From assembly GCF_002269345.1 (NCBI RefSeq), contig NZ_CP022889.1:2108001-2172000 (forward strand): DNA of 64,000 nucleotides. Reading direction: 5' to 3'. Below the pieces are notes generated by a model, which was not told where the DNA came from, ran no database searches, and was given only the letters and a program-made list of their open reading frames with translations. Source of the DNA: Tsuneonella mangrovi (lineage in GTDB: Bacteria; Pseudomonadota; Alphaproteobacteria; Sphingomonadales; Sphingomonadaceae). A program made the position numbers and the translations under genes. Positions 43,097-52,271 of the stretch are shown one piece after another; the stretch's first letter is position 1; every line of letters begins with the position of its first letter.

Positions 43097-43128
43097 AGTG
43101 AACGTTCTCATCTAAGGGAACGTTCACT
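43097..43128. promoter_or_regulatory. Tandem GAACGTTC palindromes, probable LacI-family operators
   Basis: Two perfect palindromes, GAACGTTC at 43100-43107 and 43118-43125, with centres 18 bp apart and flanks GTG-x-CTC and GGG-x-CAC. A third copy lies before the GH3 gene at 53536-53543. CpG-centred palindromes of this kind are typical LacI-family operators, and a LacI-type gene lies in the locus. Confidence 0.7.
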
Positions 43129-43175
43129 CAGGTTAGTCTGCGCCACGAGAGCGTGGGTCTTAGGGAGGGATTTCA

Positions 43176-46100
43176 ATGAGGGCTTTGCGTAGTAACGCGT
43201 TGGGTAAGCTTATGCTCGGCGCGTCGGTTCTTGCGATTGGTTCGGTGGCACAACCGGCCCTGGCGCAATCGACTCAGGGCAACAATCAGTCGAGCGACAG
43301 CAGCAAGGCTGCGTCGGATTCGACTGCGACGCCGGTCGATGATGTCATCGTTGTCTCGGGTATCCGGGCCAGCTTGCGCGAATCGATGAACATCAAGCGC
43401 GACGCGGTCGGCGTGGTCGATGCGATTTCCGCTGAAGACATCGGCAAGTTCCCCGATACCAACCTCGCCGAATCGCTCCAGCGCATCACCGGCGTCTCGA
43501 TCGATCGGTCGTCCGGTGAGGGTTCAAAGGTTACCGTGCGAGGCTTCGGGCCGGAATTCAACCTCGTACTGCTTAACGGGCGTCAGATGCCTGCATCCAG
43601 CCTGGGCGATTGTTGCTCGGCACCGGCATCGCGTAGCTTCGACTTTGCCAACCTTGCGTCCGAAGGCGTGGCTGCGGTCGAAGTTTACAAGTCCGGCCGT
43701 GCTTCGCTCCCGACCGGTGGCATCGGTTCGGTGATCAACATCATTACTCCGCGCCCGCTCGACAATGAAGGCATGCACGGCAGCCTGTCGGCCAAGCTGA
43801 CCGTCGACCACACCTTCTCCGGCACCAAGCCGACGCCTGAATTCTCTGGCATTTTCAGCGACACCTTTGCTGATGGCAAGGTCGGCATCCTCGTCGACGG
43901 CAACTATTCCAAGCGCAAAGCGAGTCTAGCGGGTTTCAGTGCCGGCTGGCGCGAAGGTTATCTCGGATCGGAGAACAATTGGGGGTCACTGCCGGTCGAT
44001 GCGAACGACTGGCGCGTGCTCTATGTGAACCCGAACCTGCTCAATCAGATCGACAATCGTCCTGGACCTAACGACATTTATCAGGTCACGCAGAATGCGG
44101 GCTATGACTTTACGAACATCAGCCGTGAGCGCATCAATGGTCAGGCGGTATTGCAGCTCCGTCCAGTGGATTCGCTGACCGCGACCTTCGATTACACGTT
44201 CTCGCAGTATACTCTCGATGCACGTACCAATAGCATTGGTGTGTGGTTCAACCATGTGAATACTTCGAGTTCATGGACCGATGGTCCAGTCGCCGGACCG
44301 AACTTCTACGCTGAACATTTTGGTGCCGGTGAAAACAAGGATCTCGCGATCACTGGTGCTGTCGCGGCCAACCGCAACATCAACCGGTCACTGGGCGGCA
44401 ACCTGAAATGGCAAGGGGACAGCGGTCTTCGCTTTGAACTCGATGCACATCATTCTACTGCAGAGAGCAAGCCGACAACTCCCTATGGCAGCAACATTGC
44501 TGTCGGAAGCGCCATTTACGGGATCGAAGATCAAAAGGTCGACTTCACCCATGCGATGCCGGTGATTTCCGTTTCGATGTATCCGGGCTCGGAAATCAAT
44601 GTCGGCAATATTAGACCGGCAGGTAACGCGTTCCGAAATGGCTATATGCGCGACCGGATCGATGAAGTGACCTTCAGGGGAGGATATGATTTCGATTCGG
44701 ATTTCATCGAAAGCCTCGATTTTGGTGCAACTTACACGGACAATTCGGTTCGTTCAGCGTACGGGGTGATTCAGAACGACACTTGGGGAGGCACTCTTTC
44801 GGCGGCTAATACTCCCGACAACCTCTTCACCATGACCAACTTGCCCAAAGATCTCTCGGGCATGGAGGGTTCGAACGATCCATCGATTATTCCTAATTAT
44901 TTCCAAGTCGACACGGTTGGCTTGATCAATCTGCTCGAGAACCAGTTGGGCATCTGCAGCTCGCCGATTACTGGAACGGCCGAGGCCGCCGGCAGCTGCT
45001 TGGCTAAGTATACAACCGACCGGCACATTGATGAGAAGACGACGGCGTTCTACGCCCAGTCGACACACAAGTTTGACGTCGGCACCGTCGGCGTTAATTT
45101 GCGCTTAGGCTTGCGCTATGAAAAGACCGACATCGACGCGACGACTATTCAGCCGTTGCCAATCGCGACTTTGTGGACTGGTGATAACGAGATTTCGATA
45201 CGGTACAGCCCGACCGAAACCCGCTCTGAATTCCTGAGTGGCAAGTACGATTATTGGCTACCGGCGATCGACCTCGATATCAAGCCGACAAGCGATGTGG
45301 TTTTGCGTGCATCGTATAGCCATACGATCACCCGACCTGATTACGGAAGCATGCAGAGTGGTCTCGAACTTGCATCGCCCATTCGCGTCGATGGTAGCAC
45401 TGCGGGTGTCGGCAATCCGAACCTCCTTCCTTACTTGTCGAAGAACCTCGATCTGTCGGCAGAATGGTATTATGGCCCCTCCAGCTACCTGTCGATCGGC
45501 TTCTTCAACAAGAATGTCAGCAACTTCATCACGTCGATTAACTACAACCAGTCAGCCTACGGCCTCACTAACCCGGCACAAGGCCCGCGCGTCGCCGCTG
45601 CACGAGCAGTGCTTGGCCAGAACGCATCTTACACCGACATTAGGGCCTGGATTAGTCAGAACTATCCGAATGCCTTGGATCCTACGACTGGTGCGATTAT
45701 GGGCCAGCCTGATGATCCGTTGGTCAACTTCCTGACTTCCGAAAAGATCAACAGCGATCAGACAGCGCGTCTTTGGGGTTGGGAGTTTGCCGTACAGCAC
45801 AGCTTCTGGGATACCGGTTTCGGCGCACTTCTGAATTACACGATCGTTAAGAGCGATACGAGCTACGACAACGCGCTACGCTACACAATCCCGCAGTTCG
45901 CGGTGACTGGTGTCAGTAACAGCGCGAACGCCGTGCTATTCTACGATAAGAACGGCCTCCAAGCTCGTATCGCTTATAACTGGCGTGACGGATTCTTGTC
46001 TGGTTACGGCTCAGATCCTTTTTACATCCAACCTTATGGCCAGTGGGATGCCAGCGCGAGCTACGACTTCGGCAACGGTGTGTCGGTGTTTGTCGATGGA

Positions 46101-46211
46101 ATCAACATAACCAATGCCGACCGGCGCGGGCATATGCGAAGCGACCAGAACGTCTACTTCGCGCAGCCAGGCTACGCTCGTTACTCGGCAGGCGTCCGCT
46201 TCAAGTTCTGA
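43176..46211 (+). CDS. TonB-dependent receptor of the halogenase/GH3 uptake locus
   Basis: A 1011-residue outer-membrane receptor. Signal peptide MRALRSNALGKLMLGASVLA ... PALAQ, then a TonB-box region DDVIVVSGIRASLRESMNIKRD. Plug domain DAISAEDIGKFPDTNLAESL, QRITGVSIDRSSGEGSKVTV and FNLVLLNGRQMPASS is the Caulobacter/Xanthomonas carbohydrate-receptor type. The barrel ends YSAGVRFKF with the terminal Phe needed for assembly. GGGAGGGA precedes the ATG. Two GAACGTTC operators lie 50-75 bp upstream. Codon use in the barrel (about 43920-45950) looks more AT-rich than in the plug. Confidence 0.93.
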   Translation: MRALRSNALGKLMLGASVLAIGSVAQPALAQSTQGNNQSSDSSKAASDSTATPVDDVIVVSGIRASLRESMNIKRDAVGVVDAISAEDIGKFPDTNLAESLQRITGVSIDRSSGEGSKVTVRGFGPEFNLVLLNGRQMPASSLGDCCSAPASRSFDFANLASEGVAAVEVYKSGRASLPTGGIGSVINIITPRPLDNEGMHGSLSAKLTVDHTFSGTKPTPEFSGIFSDTFADGKVGILVDGNYSKRKASLAGFSAGWREGYLGSENNWGSLPVDANDWRVLYVNPNLLNQIDNRPGPNDIYQVTQNAGYDFTNISRERINGQAVLQLRPVDSLTATFDYTFSQYTLDARTNSIGVWFNHVNTSSSWTDGPVAGPNFYAEHFGAGENKDLAITGAVAANRNINRSLGGNLKWQGDSGLRFELDAHHSTAESKPTTPYGSNIAVGSAIYGIEDQKVDFTHAMPVISVSMYPGSEINVGNIRPAGNAFRNGYMRDRIDEVTFRGGYDFDSDFIESLDFGATYTDNSVRSAYGVIQNDTWGGTLSAANTPDNLFTMTNLPKDLSGMEGSNDPSIIPNYFQVDTVGLINLLENQLGICSSPITGTAEAAGSCLAKYTTDRHIDEKTTAFYAQSTHKFDVGTVGVNLRLGLRYEKTDIDATTIQPLPIATLWTGDNEISIRYSPTETRSEFLSGKYDYWLPAIDLDIKPTSDVVLRASYSHTITRPDYGSMQSGLELASPIRVDGSTAGVGNPNLLPYLSKNLDLSAEWYYGPSSYLSIGFFNKNVSNFITSINYNQSAYGLTNPAQGPRVAAARAVLGQNASYTDIRAWISQNYPNALDPTTGAIMGQPDDPLVNFLTSEKINSDQTARLWGWEFAVQHSFWDTGFGALLNYTIVKSDTSYDNALRYTIPQFAVTGVSNSANAVLFYDKNGLQARIAYNWRDGFLSGYGSDPFYIQPYGQWDASASYDFGNGVSVFVDGINITNADRRGHMRSDQNVYFAQPGYARYSAGVRFKF

Positions 46212-46309
46212 GGCACGCTTCCGGACGGGAGCGTAAGGTGGGGAGCCGTGCAGGTCGATTGCGCGGCTCCCTATCTCGTTGGTCCGGGATTGTTTAGGCT
46301 TGCAAGATC

Positions 46310-47848
46310 ATGTCCGGACGAATCGCCAATGTTGTCGTCGTCGGTGGGGGGACCGCGGGCTGGCTTTCCGCCTGCTACCTTGCGGCTGCTCGACCCGATC
46401 TGTCGATCACGCTGGTCGAATCGCCCGACATCGCGACGATCGGTGTGGGCGAGGGCACCTGGCCGACGATGCGAGAAACCTTGTCGGCGATCGGAATTGG
46501 TGAAGCGGAATTCCTTCGCGAATGCGATGCGTCGTTCAAGCAGGGTTCGCGCTTCGACGGGTGGGTAAACGGCGATCCGCCGGACCGCTACTATCATCCC
46601 TTCTCAGCGCCGCCCGCAGTGGACGTGGCCGACCTGCTTTGCGCTTGGAACAAAGCGACAGAAGGGCGGTCTTTCGCTGAAGCGATGACCCCGCAATTGG
46701 CCGCGTGCGAGCGCGACCTCGCGCCGCGCCAGCGCGCCATGCCCGACTATACCGGGGCGCTCAATTACGCTTACCACCTCGATGCCGGGAAGTTTGCGGG
46801 CCTCCTCGCCCGGCATGGGACAAAGCGGCTCGGGATCTCCCGCTTCGCTGATACCGTCACAGCGGTGAAGCCCGGCGATGACCGCACGATTGCTTCGCTC
46901 TCGCTGAAGAGCGGCAAAGAACTTGCCGGCGACCTGTTTATCGACTGCACGGGCCAGGCCGCGCTGCTGATTGGTGGCCACTTCGGCGCGGAGTGGATCG
47001 ATCGCTCCGACGTGTCGTTCAATGACCGGGCGATTGCCGCGCAAGTGCCGGTCCCGCCCGACAGCGCGATTGCCTCGCAGACGGTTGGCACTGCCCATGA
47101 GGCCGGTTGGCTGTGGGATATTGCCTTGCCGCAACGCCGCGGGATCGGCTGCGTTTACAGTTCGCGGTTCATGGGCGACGAAGAGGCCGAGCGGGTGCTA
47201 CGCGAATATATCGGCCGCGCCATGCCCGGTAGCGAACCGGACACCATTTCCGTCCGCAATCTGGCATTCCCGACCGGCTATCGCGAGCATTTCTGGATCG
47301 GCAACTGTGTCGCGATTGGCCAGTCGGCGGGATTCATCGAGCCGCTCGAAGCATCGGCGATCGTCATGGTTGAGCTGTCGGTGCGGGCACTTGCCGCCAA
47401 CTTCCCGGCAACGCGCGGGTCACTGGCGTTTCACGCCAAGCGGTTCAACGACTTGTTCCAATATCGCTGGGAGCGGATCGTCGATTTCCTCAAGCTGCAT
47501 TATGTGCTCAGCGAGCGGACCGAGCCCTACTGGACCGCACACCGTGATCCGGCGACGATCCCGCCGCGCTTGGCGAAACTGCTCGAGCTATGGCGGGACC
47601 AGCCGCCTTCGGCATGGGACTTTCCCCAGGTCGATGAAGTGTTCCCCGCCGCTAGCCACCAGTTCGTACTCTATGGCATGGGCTTCCCGGCTCCCGCCAG
47701 CGTAGCACCTGCTGGCGCGCTCGGAGTGGCTGACGAGCAGCTTCGGCAGGTCGCTCAGCGGGCCCGGTCGCTGGCCTCGGTGCTGCCTGGGAACCGAACC
47801 TACTTTGCGGCTTCCGCCGCACCTTCGCTGGCCAGCGCGGCGACATGA
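46310..47848 (+). CDS. Tryptophan-halogenase-family flavoprotein (first)
   Basis: A 512-residue FAD protein. [16 protein letters not shown] is the GxGxxG dinucleotide motif, and [20 protein letters not shown] is characteristic of flavin-dependent halogenases. The catalytic lysine is K77 in [13 protein letters not shown] and the glutamate is E344 in [11 protein letters not shown]. The halogenase WxWxIP motif is changed to WLWDIALP (267-274). Bacterial relatives next to TonB receptors have unclear substrates; some brominate indoles in vitro. It may act as an oxidoreductase or halogenase on an imported compound. Its stop overlaps the SapC start. Confidence 0.88.
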   Translation: MSGRIANVVVVGGGTAGWLSACYLAAARPDLSITLVESPDIATIGVGEGTWPTMRETLSAIGIGEAEFLRECDASFKQGSRFDGWVNGDPPDRYYHPFSAPPAVDVADLLCAWNKATEGRSFAEAMTPQLAACERDLAPRQRAMPDYTGALNYAYHLDAGKFAGLLARHGTKRLGISRFADTVTAVKPGDDRTIASLSLKSGKELAGDLFIDCTGQAALLIGGHFGAEWIDRSDVSFNDRAIAAQVPVPPDSAIASQTVGTAHEAGWLWDIALPQRRGIGCVYSSRFMGDEEAERVLREYIGRAMPGSEPDTISVRNLAFPTGYREHFWIGNCVAIGQSAGFIEPLEASAIVMVELSVRALAANFPATRGSLAFHAKRFNDLFQYRWERIVDFLKLHYVLSERTEPYWTAHRDPATIPPRLAKLLELWRDQPPSAWDFPQVDEVFPAASHQFVLYGMGFPAPASVAPAGALGVADEQLRQVAQRARSLASVLPGNRTYFAASAAPSLASAAT

Positions 47849-48582
47849 CAGGACAACGCACGACGATGAGCAACCACCAGATCCTCAATCCGGCAGACCA
47901 TGGCGGCCTGCGGATCAATACCGAAGCCGGAACCGACATGGGCGATGCGGTGATGGCGAGCCTTGCGGTTCCCGCCGAGTTCCGGCGTCTGGCGTGCGAG
48001 TACCCGATCCTGTTTCGCCACGATTTGCAGTCCGATACCTTCTCGTCGCTTGCGCTGTTCGGTTTCGAGGACGGCGAGAACCTGTTTCTTGACGGGCGGG
48101 CATGGGATGCGAGCATCAAGCCACTGGCGATGGCGATCCAGCCCTTTTTGGTCGGGCGCGGACCCGATGACGCAGACACGGTGCAAGTGCATATCGACAT
48201 GGGCAGCCCGCGTATCTCGGCCACCGGCGAAGGTGTCCGCGTGTTCGATGACGCTGGCCAGCCGACCCCCTATGCCGAACAGATCATCGAGATGCTTGGC
48301 GCGCTCGATCAGGGCTATCGCGCCAGCTCCGCGTTTTTCGCCGCGCTCGACCGTTACGAACTGCTCGAGCCGTTTTCGATGGACGTCACGCTCGAAAACG
48401 GGATGCAGCATCGCCTGGTCGGCTACCACATGGTCGATGAAGCCAAGGTCGCATCGCTCGAACCCGGCGCACTGGCGGAACTGCACGCGGCCGGTCATCT
48501 GGCACCTTTGTTCATGGCGATGGCATCGCTGGGCAACCTTGGCAAACTGGTCCGGCGAAAGAACCGGCGGGTCAATGGCTGA
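47845..48582 (+). CDS. SapC family protein
   Basis: A 245-residue protein of the SapC family, first noted beside S-layer genes. [40 protein letters not shown], and [29 protein letters not shown] are the conserved blocks. The ATG at 47845 overlaps the halogenase stop by four bases; a second ATG at 47866 is possible. No signal peptide. SapC proteins of unknown function recur beside TonB receptors and halogenases in sphingomonads, caulobacters and xanthomonads; the function in these loci is unknown. Confidence 0.88.
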   Translation: MTGQRTTMSNHQILNPADHGGLRINTEAGTDMGDAVMASLAVPAEFRRLACEYPILFRHDLQSDTFSSLALFGFEDGENLFLDGRAWDASIKPLAMAIQPFLVGRGPDDADTVQVHIDMGSPRISATGEGVRVFDDAGQPTPYAEQIIEMLGALDQGYRASSAFFAALDRYELLEPFSMDVTLENGMQHRLVGYHMVDEAKVASLEPGALAELHAAGHLAPLFMAMASLGNLGKLVRRKNRRVNG

Positions 48583-49603
48583 TATTTCTCCCAACCTCCT
48601 GGCCGATCTGCCGAAAGTCGCCGAGGAGCAAGTCGCTCCGGGCGAGCTCGACGCGCGGCTGAAGGGAGCGCGGGAACCGTTTGTGATCCGAGGGCTGGCG
48701 GCGGATTGGCCGCTGGTCCGTGCGGGACTTGAGAACAGTGCAGCGGCGCGGGACTATCTTGTCGCTCACGGGCGAGACCGGCAGTTCCCGGTCAACATCG
48801 GCCAACCCGGCGGTGGCGACCGGCTGTTCTACGACCATGCGATGAAGATCAACTTCCGGATGGCGACAGGCCCGCTGGACGCGATCCTCGATGGGATTGG
48901 TGCGAACGAGGACAAGCCCGACGCGCCGGTAATCTATCTCTCGTCGATCGACATGGGCGACTATTTCGATGGTTTGCGCGAAGCCAACAATCTCCCCTTG
49001 GGGGATCGCAAGCCGATCGAGAGCATCTGGATCGGCACGCGCACGCGGATTGCAGCGCACAACGACGTGCCCGATAACGTGGCGGTGTGCGCTGTCGGTC
49101 GGCGCCGGTTCACACTGTTCCCGCCCGAGCAGATGGCCAATCTCTATCCCGGACCGCTCGAGAGCACTCCGGCAGGCAGGCCGGTCAGCATGGTCGACCT
49201 GCGCGATCCCGATTTCGAGGCATACCCCCGCGCTCGCGCGGCGCTGGCCGCTGCGCAGATTGCCGAGCTCGAGCCGGGCGATGCGGTGTTCGTGCCCTCG
49301 CTCTGGTGGCATCACGTCGAGGGCCTTTCGCCGTTCAACATCCTGGTCAATTACTGGTGGCGTGACGTGCCGGGGTTTCTCGGCAAGCCCGAAGACGCGC
49401 TGTTTCACGCAATCCTGGCAATCAGGGACCTGCCCGAAGCCGACAAGGCCCAGTGGGAAGCGATTTTCGATCATTACGTGTTTCACAATTCGCCCGAGGT
49501 GATGAGCCACCTTCCGGCGGGCGCGCGCGGCATTCTTGCGCCGCTGACGTCGGAGACGGCTGGACAGATCCGGGCCAAATTGCTGCGAGGGCTTTCGCGA
49601 TGA
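48575..49603 (+). CDS. Cupin-like (JmjC/cupin_8) protein
   Basis: A 342-residue protein starting 8 bp before the SapC stop. PFVIRGLAADWPLVRAGLEN opens a cupin_8 domain. The 2-oxoglutarate/iron-type ligands are H and D in IAAHNDVPDNVAVCAVGRRR and H in VPSLWWHHVEGLSPFNI. Relatives include FIH and tRNA wybutosine or ribosomal hydroxylases. It is probably an Fe(II)/2-oxoglutarate oxygenase, or a catalytically dead relative, working with its halogenase neighbours. It overlaps the second halogenase gene by four bases. Confidence 0.85.
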   Translation: MADISPNLLADLPKVAEEQVAPGELDARLKGAREPFVIRGLAADWPLVRAGLENSAAARDYLVAHGRDRQFPVNIGQPGGGDRLFYDHAMKINFRMATGPLDAILDGIGANEDKPDAPVIYLSSIDMGDYFDGLREANNLPLGDRKPIESIWIGTRTRIAAHNDVPDNVAVCAVGRRRFTLFPPEQMANLYPGPLESTPAGRPVSMVDLRDPDFEAYPRARAALAAAQIAELEPGDAVFVPSLWWHHVEGLSPFNILVNYWWRDVPGFLGKPEDALFHAILAIRDLPEADKAQWEAIFDHYVFHNSPEVMSHLPAGARGILAPLTSETAGQIRAKLLRGLSR

Positions 49604-51114
49604 AGAAGGACACTATGACCAAGACGGGCAAGCAGCGGATCGTGATTGCCGGTGGCGGGACCGCTGGCTGGATGACCGCCGCACTGCTCGCCGACACGAT
49701 GGGTCACGTGATCGACCTGACGCTGGTGGAATCCGATGCGATCGGCACGATCGGCGTTGGCGAAAGCACAATCCCGCCGATGGTCCTGTTCAACCGACTG
49801 CTCGACATTCCCGAAGCCGATTTCATGCGCGCGAGCCAGGCGACCTTCAAGCTCGGCATCATGTTCGAGAATTGGAAGGATGTCGGCGAGAAATACTTCC
49901 ACTCGTTCGGGACGGTGGGCAAGGATCACTGGTCGGCCGGGTTCCAGCATTTCTGGATGCACGGGCTGACCAAGGGCCATGACCAGCCGTTCGAAGAATA
50001 TTGCCTCGAGCTCAAGGCGGCGCTGGCAGGCAAGTTCGCGCACTTGCCCGACGAACGATTGAACTACGCCTATCAGCTCGATTCGGCACTTTACGCCAAG
50101 TACCTGCGCAAGAAGGCGGAAGCAGCCGGCACTACCCGGATCGAGGGCCGCATCGGGCGCGTCGAACTCGACTCGGAGAGCGGAGATATTGCCGCGCTTA
50201 TTCTCGATGGAGACCGGCGGATCGAAGGCGACCTGTTTGTCGACTGCACCGGCTTCCGCGCGCTTCTTATCGAAGGGGCTCTGCACGCCGGGTTCGACGA
50301 CTGGACACATTACCTGCCGTGCGATTCGGCGATCGCGATCCAGACTTCGAGCGTACGCGCGCCGGTGCCCTATACCCGGGCGATTGCGCACGATGCGGGC
50401 TGGCAATGGCGGATCCCGCTCCAACACCGGCAGGGCAATGGTATCGTCTATTGCAGCCGCTACCTCGACAAGGACACGGCACTCGAGCGGCTGCTCGGTT
50501 CGATCGAAGGCGACAAGCTGACCGAACCCAACGTGATCCGCTACACCACCGGGGTCCGGCGCCATCAGTGGCTGCGCAATTGTGTCGCGATCGGGCTGTC
50601 GGGCGGATTCATGGAGCCACTCGAATCGACCAGCATTCACTTGATCCAGCGCGCTGCGCTCAAGCTCATGCGGATGCTTCCGGCTGGAAAAGTGAGCCCG
50701 CGCGACGTGGCCGAGTTCAACGAGCAGCAATTCACTGAAATGGAGCAGATAAGGGATTTCCTGATCCTCCATTACAAGGCGACCGAGCGCCGCGACAGCG
50801 CGTTCTGGAGGCACTGCGCGACAATGGACATCCCCGACTCTCTCGCCCAGAAAATCGAGTTGTTCCGCGAGACCGGGCGGGTGTTCCGCAAGAACGACGA
50901 GCTGTTTGCCGAGACCAGCTGGTTGCAAGTGATGATGGGGCAGGGGATCGTGCCCCAGACATACCACCCGGTTGCTGCGAAGTTGCGCGATGAGGAACTG
51001 GAGCGATTCTTGCGCAGCATTCGCGAAGGCGTCGCCAAGACCGTTGCAGGCCTGCCCGATCACCAATCGTACATCCAGCGCTATTGCGCGGCAGCTGAGG
51101 CGCAGGCGGCGTGA
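49600..51114 (+). CDS. Tryptophan-halogenase-family flavoprotein (second)
   Basis: A 504-residue FAD protein. IVIAGGGTAGWMTAALLADT, IGTIGVGESTIPPMVLFNRLL and K84 in ATFKLGIMFENW are halogenase-typical. The WQWRIPLQHRQGNG motif (268-273) is intact, as is E339 in GFMEPLESTSI. All catalytic hallmarks of flavin-dependent halogenases are therefore present, unlike the first copy. It overlaps the cupin stop by four bases and is last in the translationally coupled halogenase-SapC-cupin-halogenase run. Confidence 0.92.
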   Translation: MKKDTMTKTGKQRIVIAGGGTAGWMTAALLADTMGHVIDLTLVESDAIGTIGVGESTIPPMVLFNRLLDIPEADFMRASQATFKLGIMFENWKDVGEKYFHSFGTVGKDHWSAGFQHFWMHGLTKGHDQPFEEYCLELKAALAGKFAHLPDERLNYAYQLDSALYAKYLRKKAEAAGTTRIEGRIGRVELDSESGDIAALILDGDRRIEGDLFVDCTGFRALLIEGALHAGFDDWTHYLPCDSAIAIQTSSVRAPVPYTRAIAHDAGWQWRIPLQHRQGNGIVYCSRYLDKDTALERLLGSIEGDKLTEPNVIRYTTGVRRHQWLRNCVAIGLSGGFMEPLESTSIHLIQRAALKLMRMLPAGKVSPRDVAEFNEQQFTEMEQIRDFLILHYKATERRDSAFWRHCATMDIPDSLAQKIELFRETGRVFRKNDELFAETSWLQVMMGQGIVPQTYHPVAAKLRDEELERFLRSIREGVAKTVAGLPDHQSYIQRYCAAAEAQAA

Positions 51115-51221
51115 GAAGCCGGATGGTGGTTCAAGTGGTGCCGACCCATCCGGCCCGCCCGGGCAATTGCGCATTGCTCGGTTTAAACGCTAATTGCGAT
51201 TTCAAAGGGGGGATCTAGCGG

Positions 51222-52271
51222 ATGGCCAGGCGCCGCCAAGCTGTGACGATCAAACACGTGGCTGCCGATGCGGGGGTGTCGTTGCAGACTGTCAGTCGCG
51301 TGATCAACAAGGAGCCAAGCGTTCGCCCCGAGATGAAGCAACGCGTCCAGCGCTCGATCGATAAGCTTGGATATGTGCCTTCGATCGCCGCGCAGCGGAT
51401 GAGCGGTTCGCGTTCGTACCTGATCCTGGCGGTGAACGATCGTGAGCGCACGATCGCCGACTGGACAGCACGGCAAGGCGCAGACTGGGTCGACCAGATG
51501 TTGCTGGGCGGGATGCTCAAGTGCGCCGAACACGGCTATCGCATGCTGTTTGAACTGGTCGATACCCACGACGACCACGTCGAACGGGAGCTGGCGACCG
51601 CGATTGCGGCGCTGCAGCCCGATGGCTTGATCCTGACGCCGCCACACTCCGACAATCCCAGGATTGTCGAATTCATGGCCAAGCAGAACATCCCGTTCGT
51701 CCGGATCGGCTCACACGATACCGACTGCGGGATCGCGATTTCGATGGACGACGAGGGATCTGCGCGGCTGGCAGCCCGCTACCTCGTCGATCGCGGGCAC
51801 AGCCAGATCGGGTTCATCGCCGGTTCGCCTGAATACCAGCTCAGCGAATGGCGCGTGGCTGGCTGGCGCGCAGTAATGGCCGAAGCGGGGTTCGCAACCG
51901 AAGGATTGCTGGCGCAGGGCGACTTCAGCTACCAATCCGGTCTCGCTGCGGCCAGGCAACTGCTCGATCGAGCCGAGAGACCTACTGCAATCATTGCATC
52001 GAACGACCAGATGTCGCTCGCGACGCTCGAAGTTGCGCGCGAGCGCGGGCTGGACATTCCGGGCGACCTGTCGATCATAAGTTTCGACAACACCCCGCTG
52101 GTGCACTTCACCCAGCCGCCGCTCACTGCGATCGACCAGCCGATTGCTGAAACCGCTTCGCGGGCGGTCGATCTGATTATCGCGGCCCAAAAAAGTGCGG
52201 AGTTGCCTGCTACACCGGTGGTCGTAAGCGGCAGCCTTGTCGAACGTGGCTCGGTCGCCGATCTCGCCTGA
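51222..52271 (+). CDS. LacI-family transcriptional repressor
   Basis: A 349-residue regulator. The N-terminal helix-turn-helix is TIKHVAADAGVSLQTVSRVI, with hinge AQRMSGSRSY. The sugar-binding domain has GLILTPPHSDNPRIVEFMAK, VDRGHSQIGFIAGSPEYQLS, IIASNDQMSLATLEVARERG and ISFDNTPLVHFTQPPLTAI. It lies within the uptake locus and is the natural candidate to bind the GAACGTTC palindromes before the receptor and GH3 genes. The 107-bp gap before it shows no copy of that palindrome. Confidence 0.92.
   Translation: MARRRQAVTIKHVAADAGVSLQTVSRVINKEPSVRPEMKQRVQRSIDKLGYVPSIAAQRMSGSRSYLILAVNDRERTIADWTARQGADWVDQMLLGGMLKCAEHGYRMLFELVDTHDDHVERELATAIAALQPDGLILTPPHSDNPRIVEFMAKQNIPFVRIGSHDTDCGIAISMDDEGSARLAARYLVDRGHSQIGFIAGSPEYQLSEWRVAGWRAVMAEAGFATEGLLAQGDFSYQSGLAAARQLLDRAERPTAIIASNDQMSLATLEVARERGLDIPGDLSIISFDNTPLVHFTQPPLTAIDQPIAETASRAVDLIIAAQKSAELPATPVVVSGSLVERGSVADLA

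Noticed and set aside
49483-51174. 563-codon minus-strand frame opposite the second halogenase
   Set aside because: Antisense shadow; halogenase motifs are intact on the plus strand.
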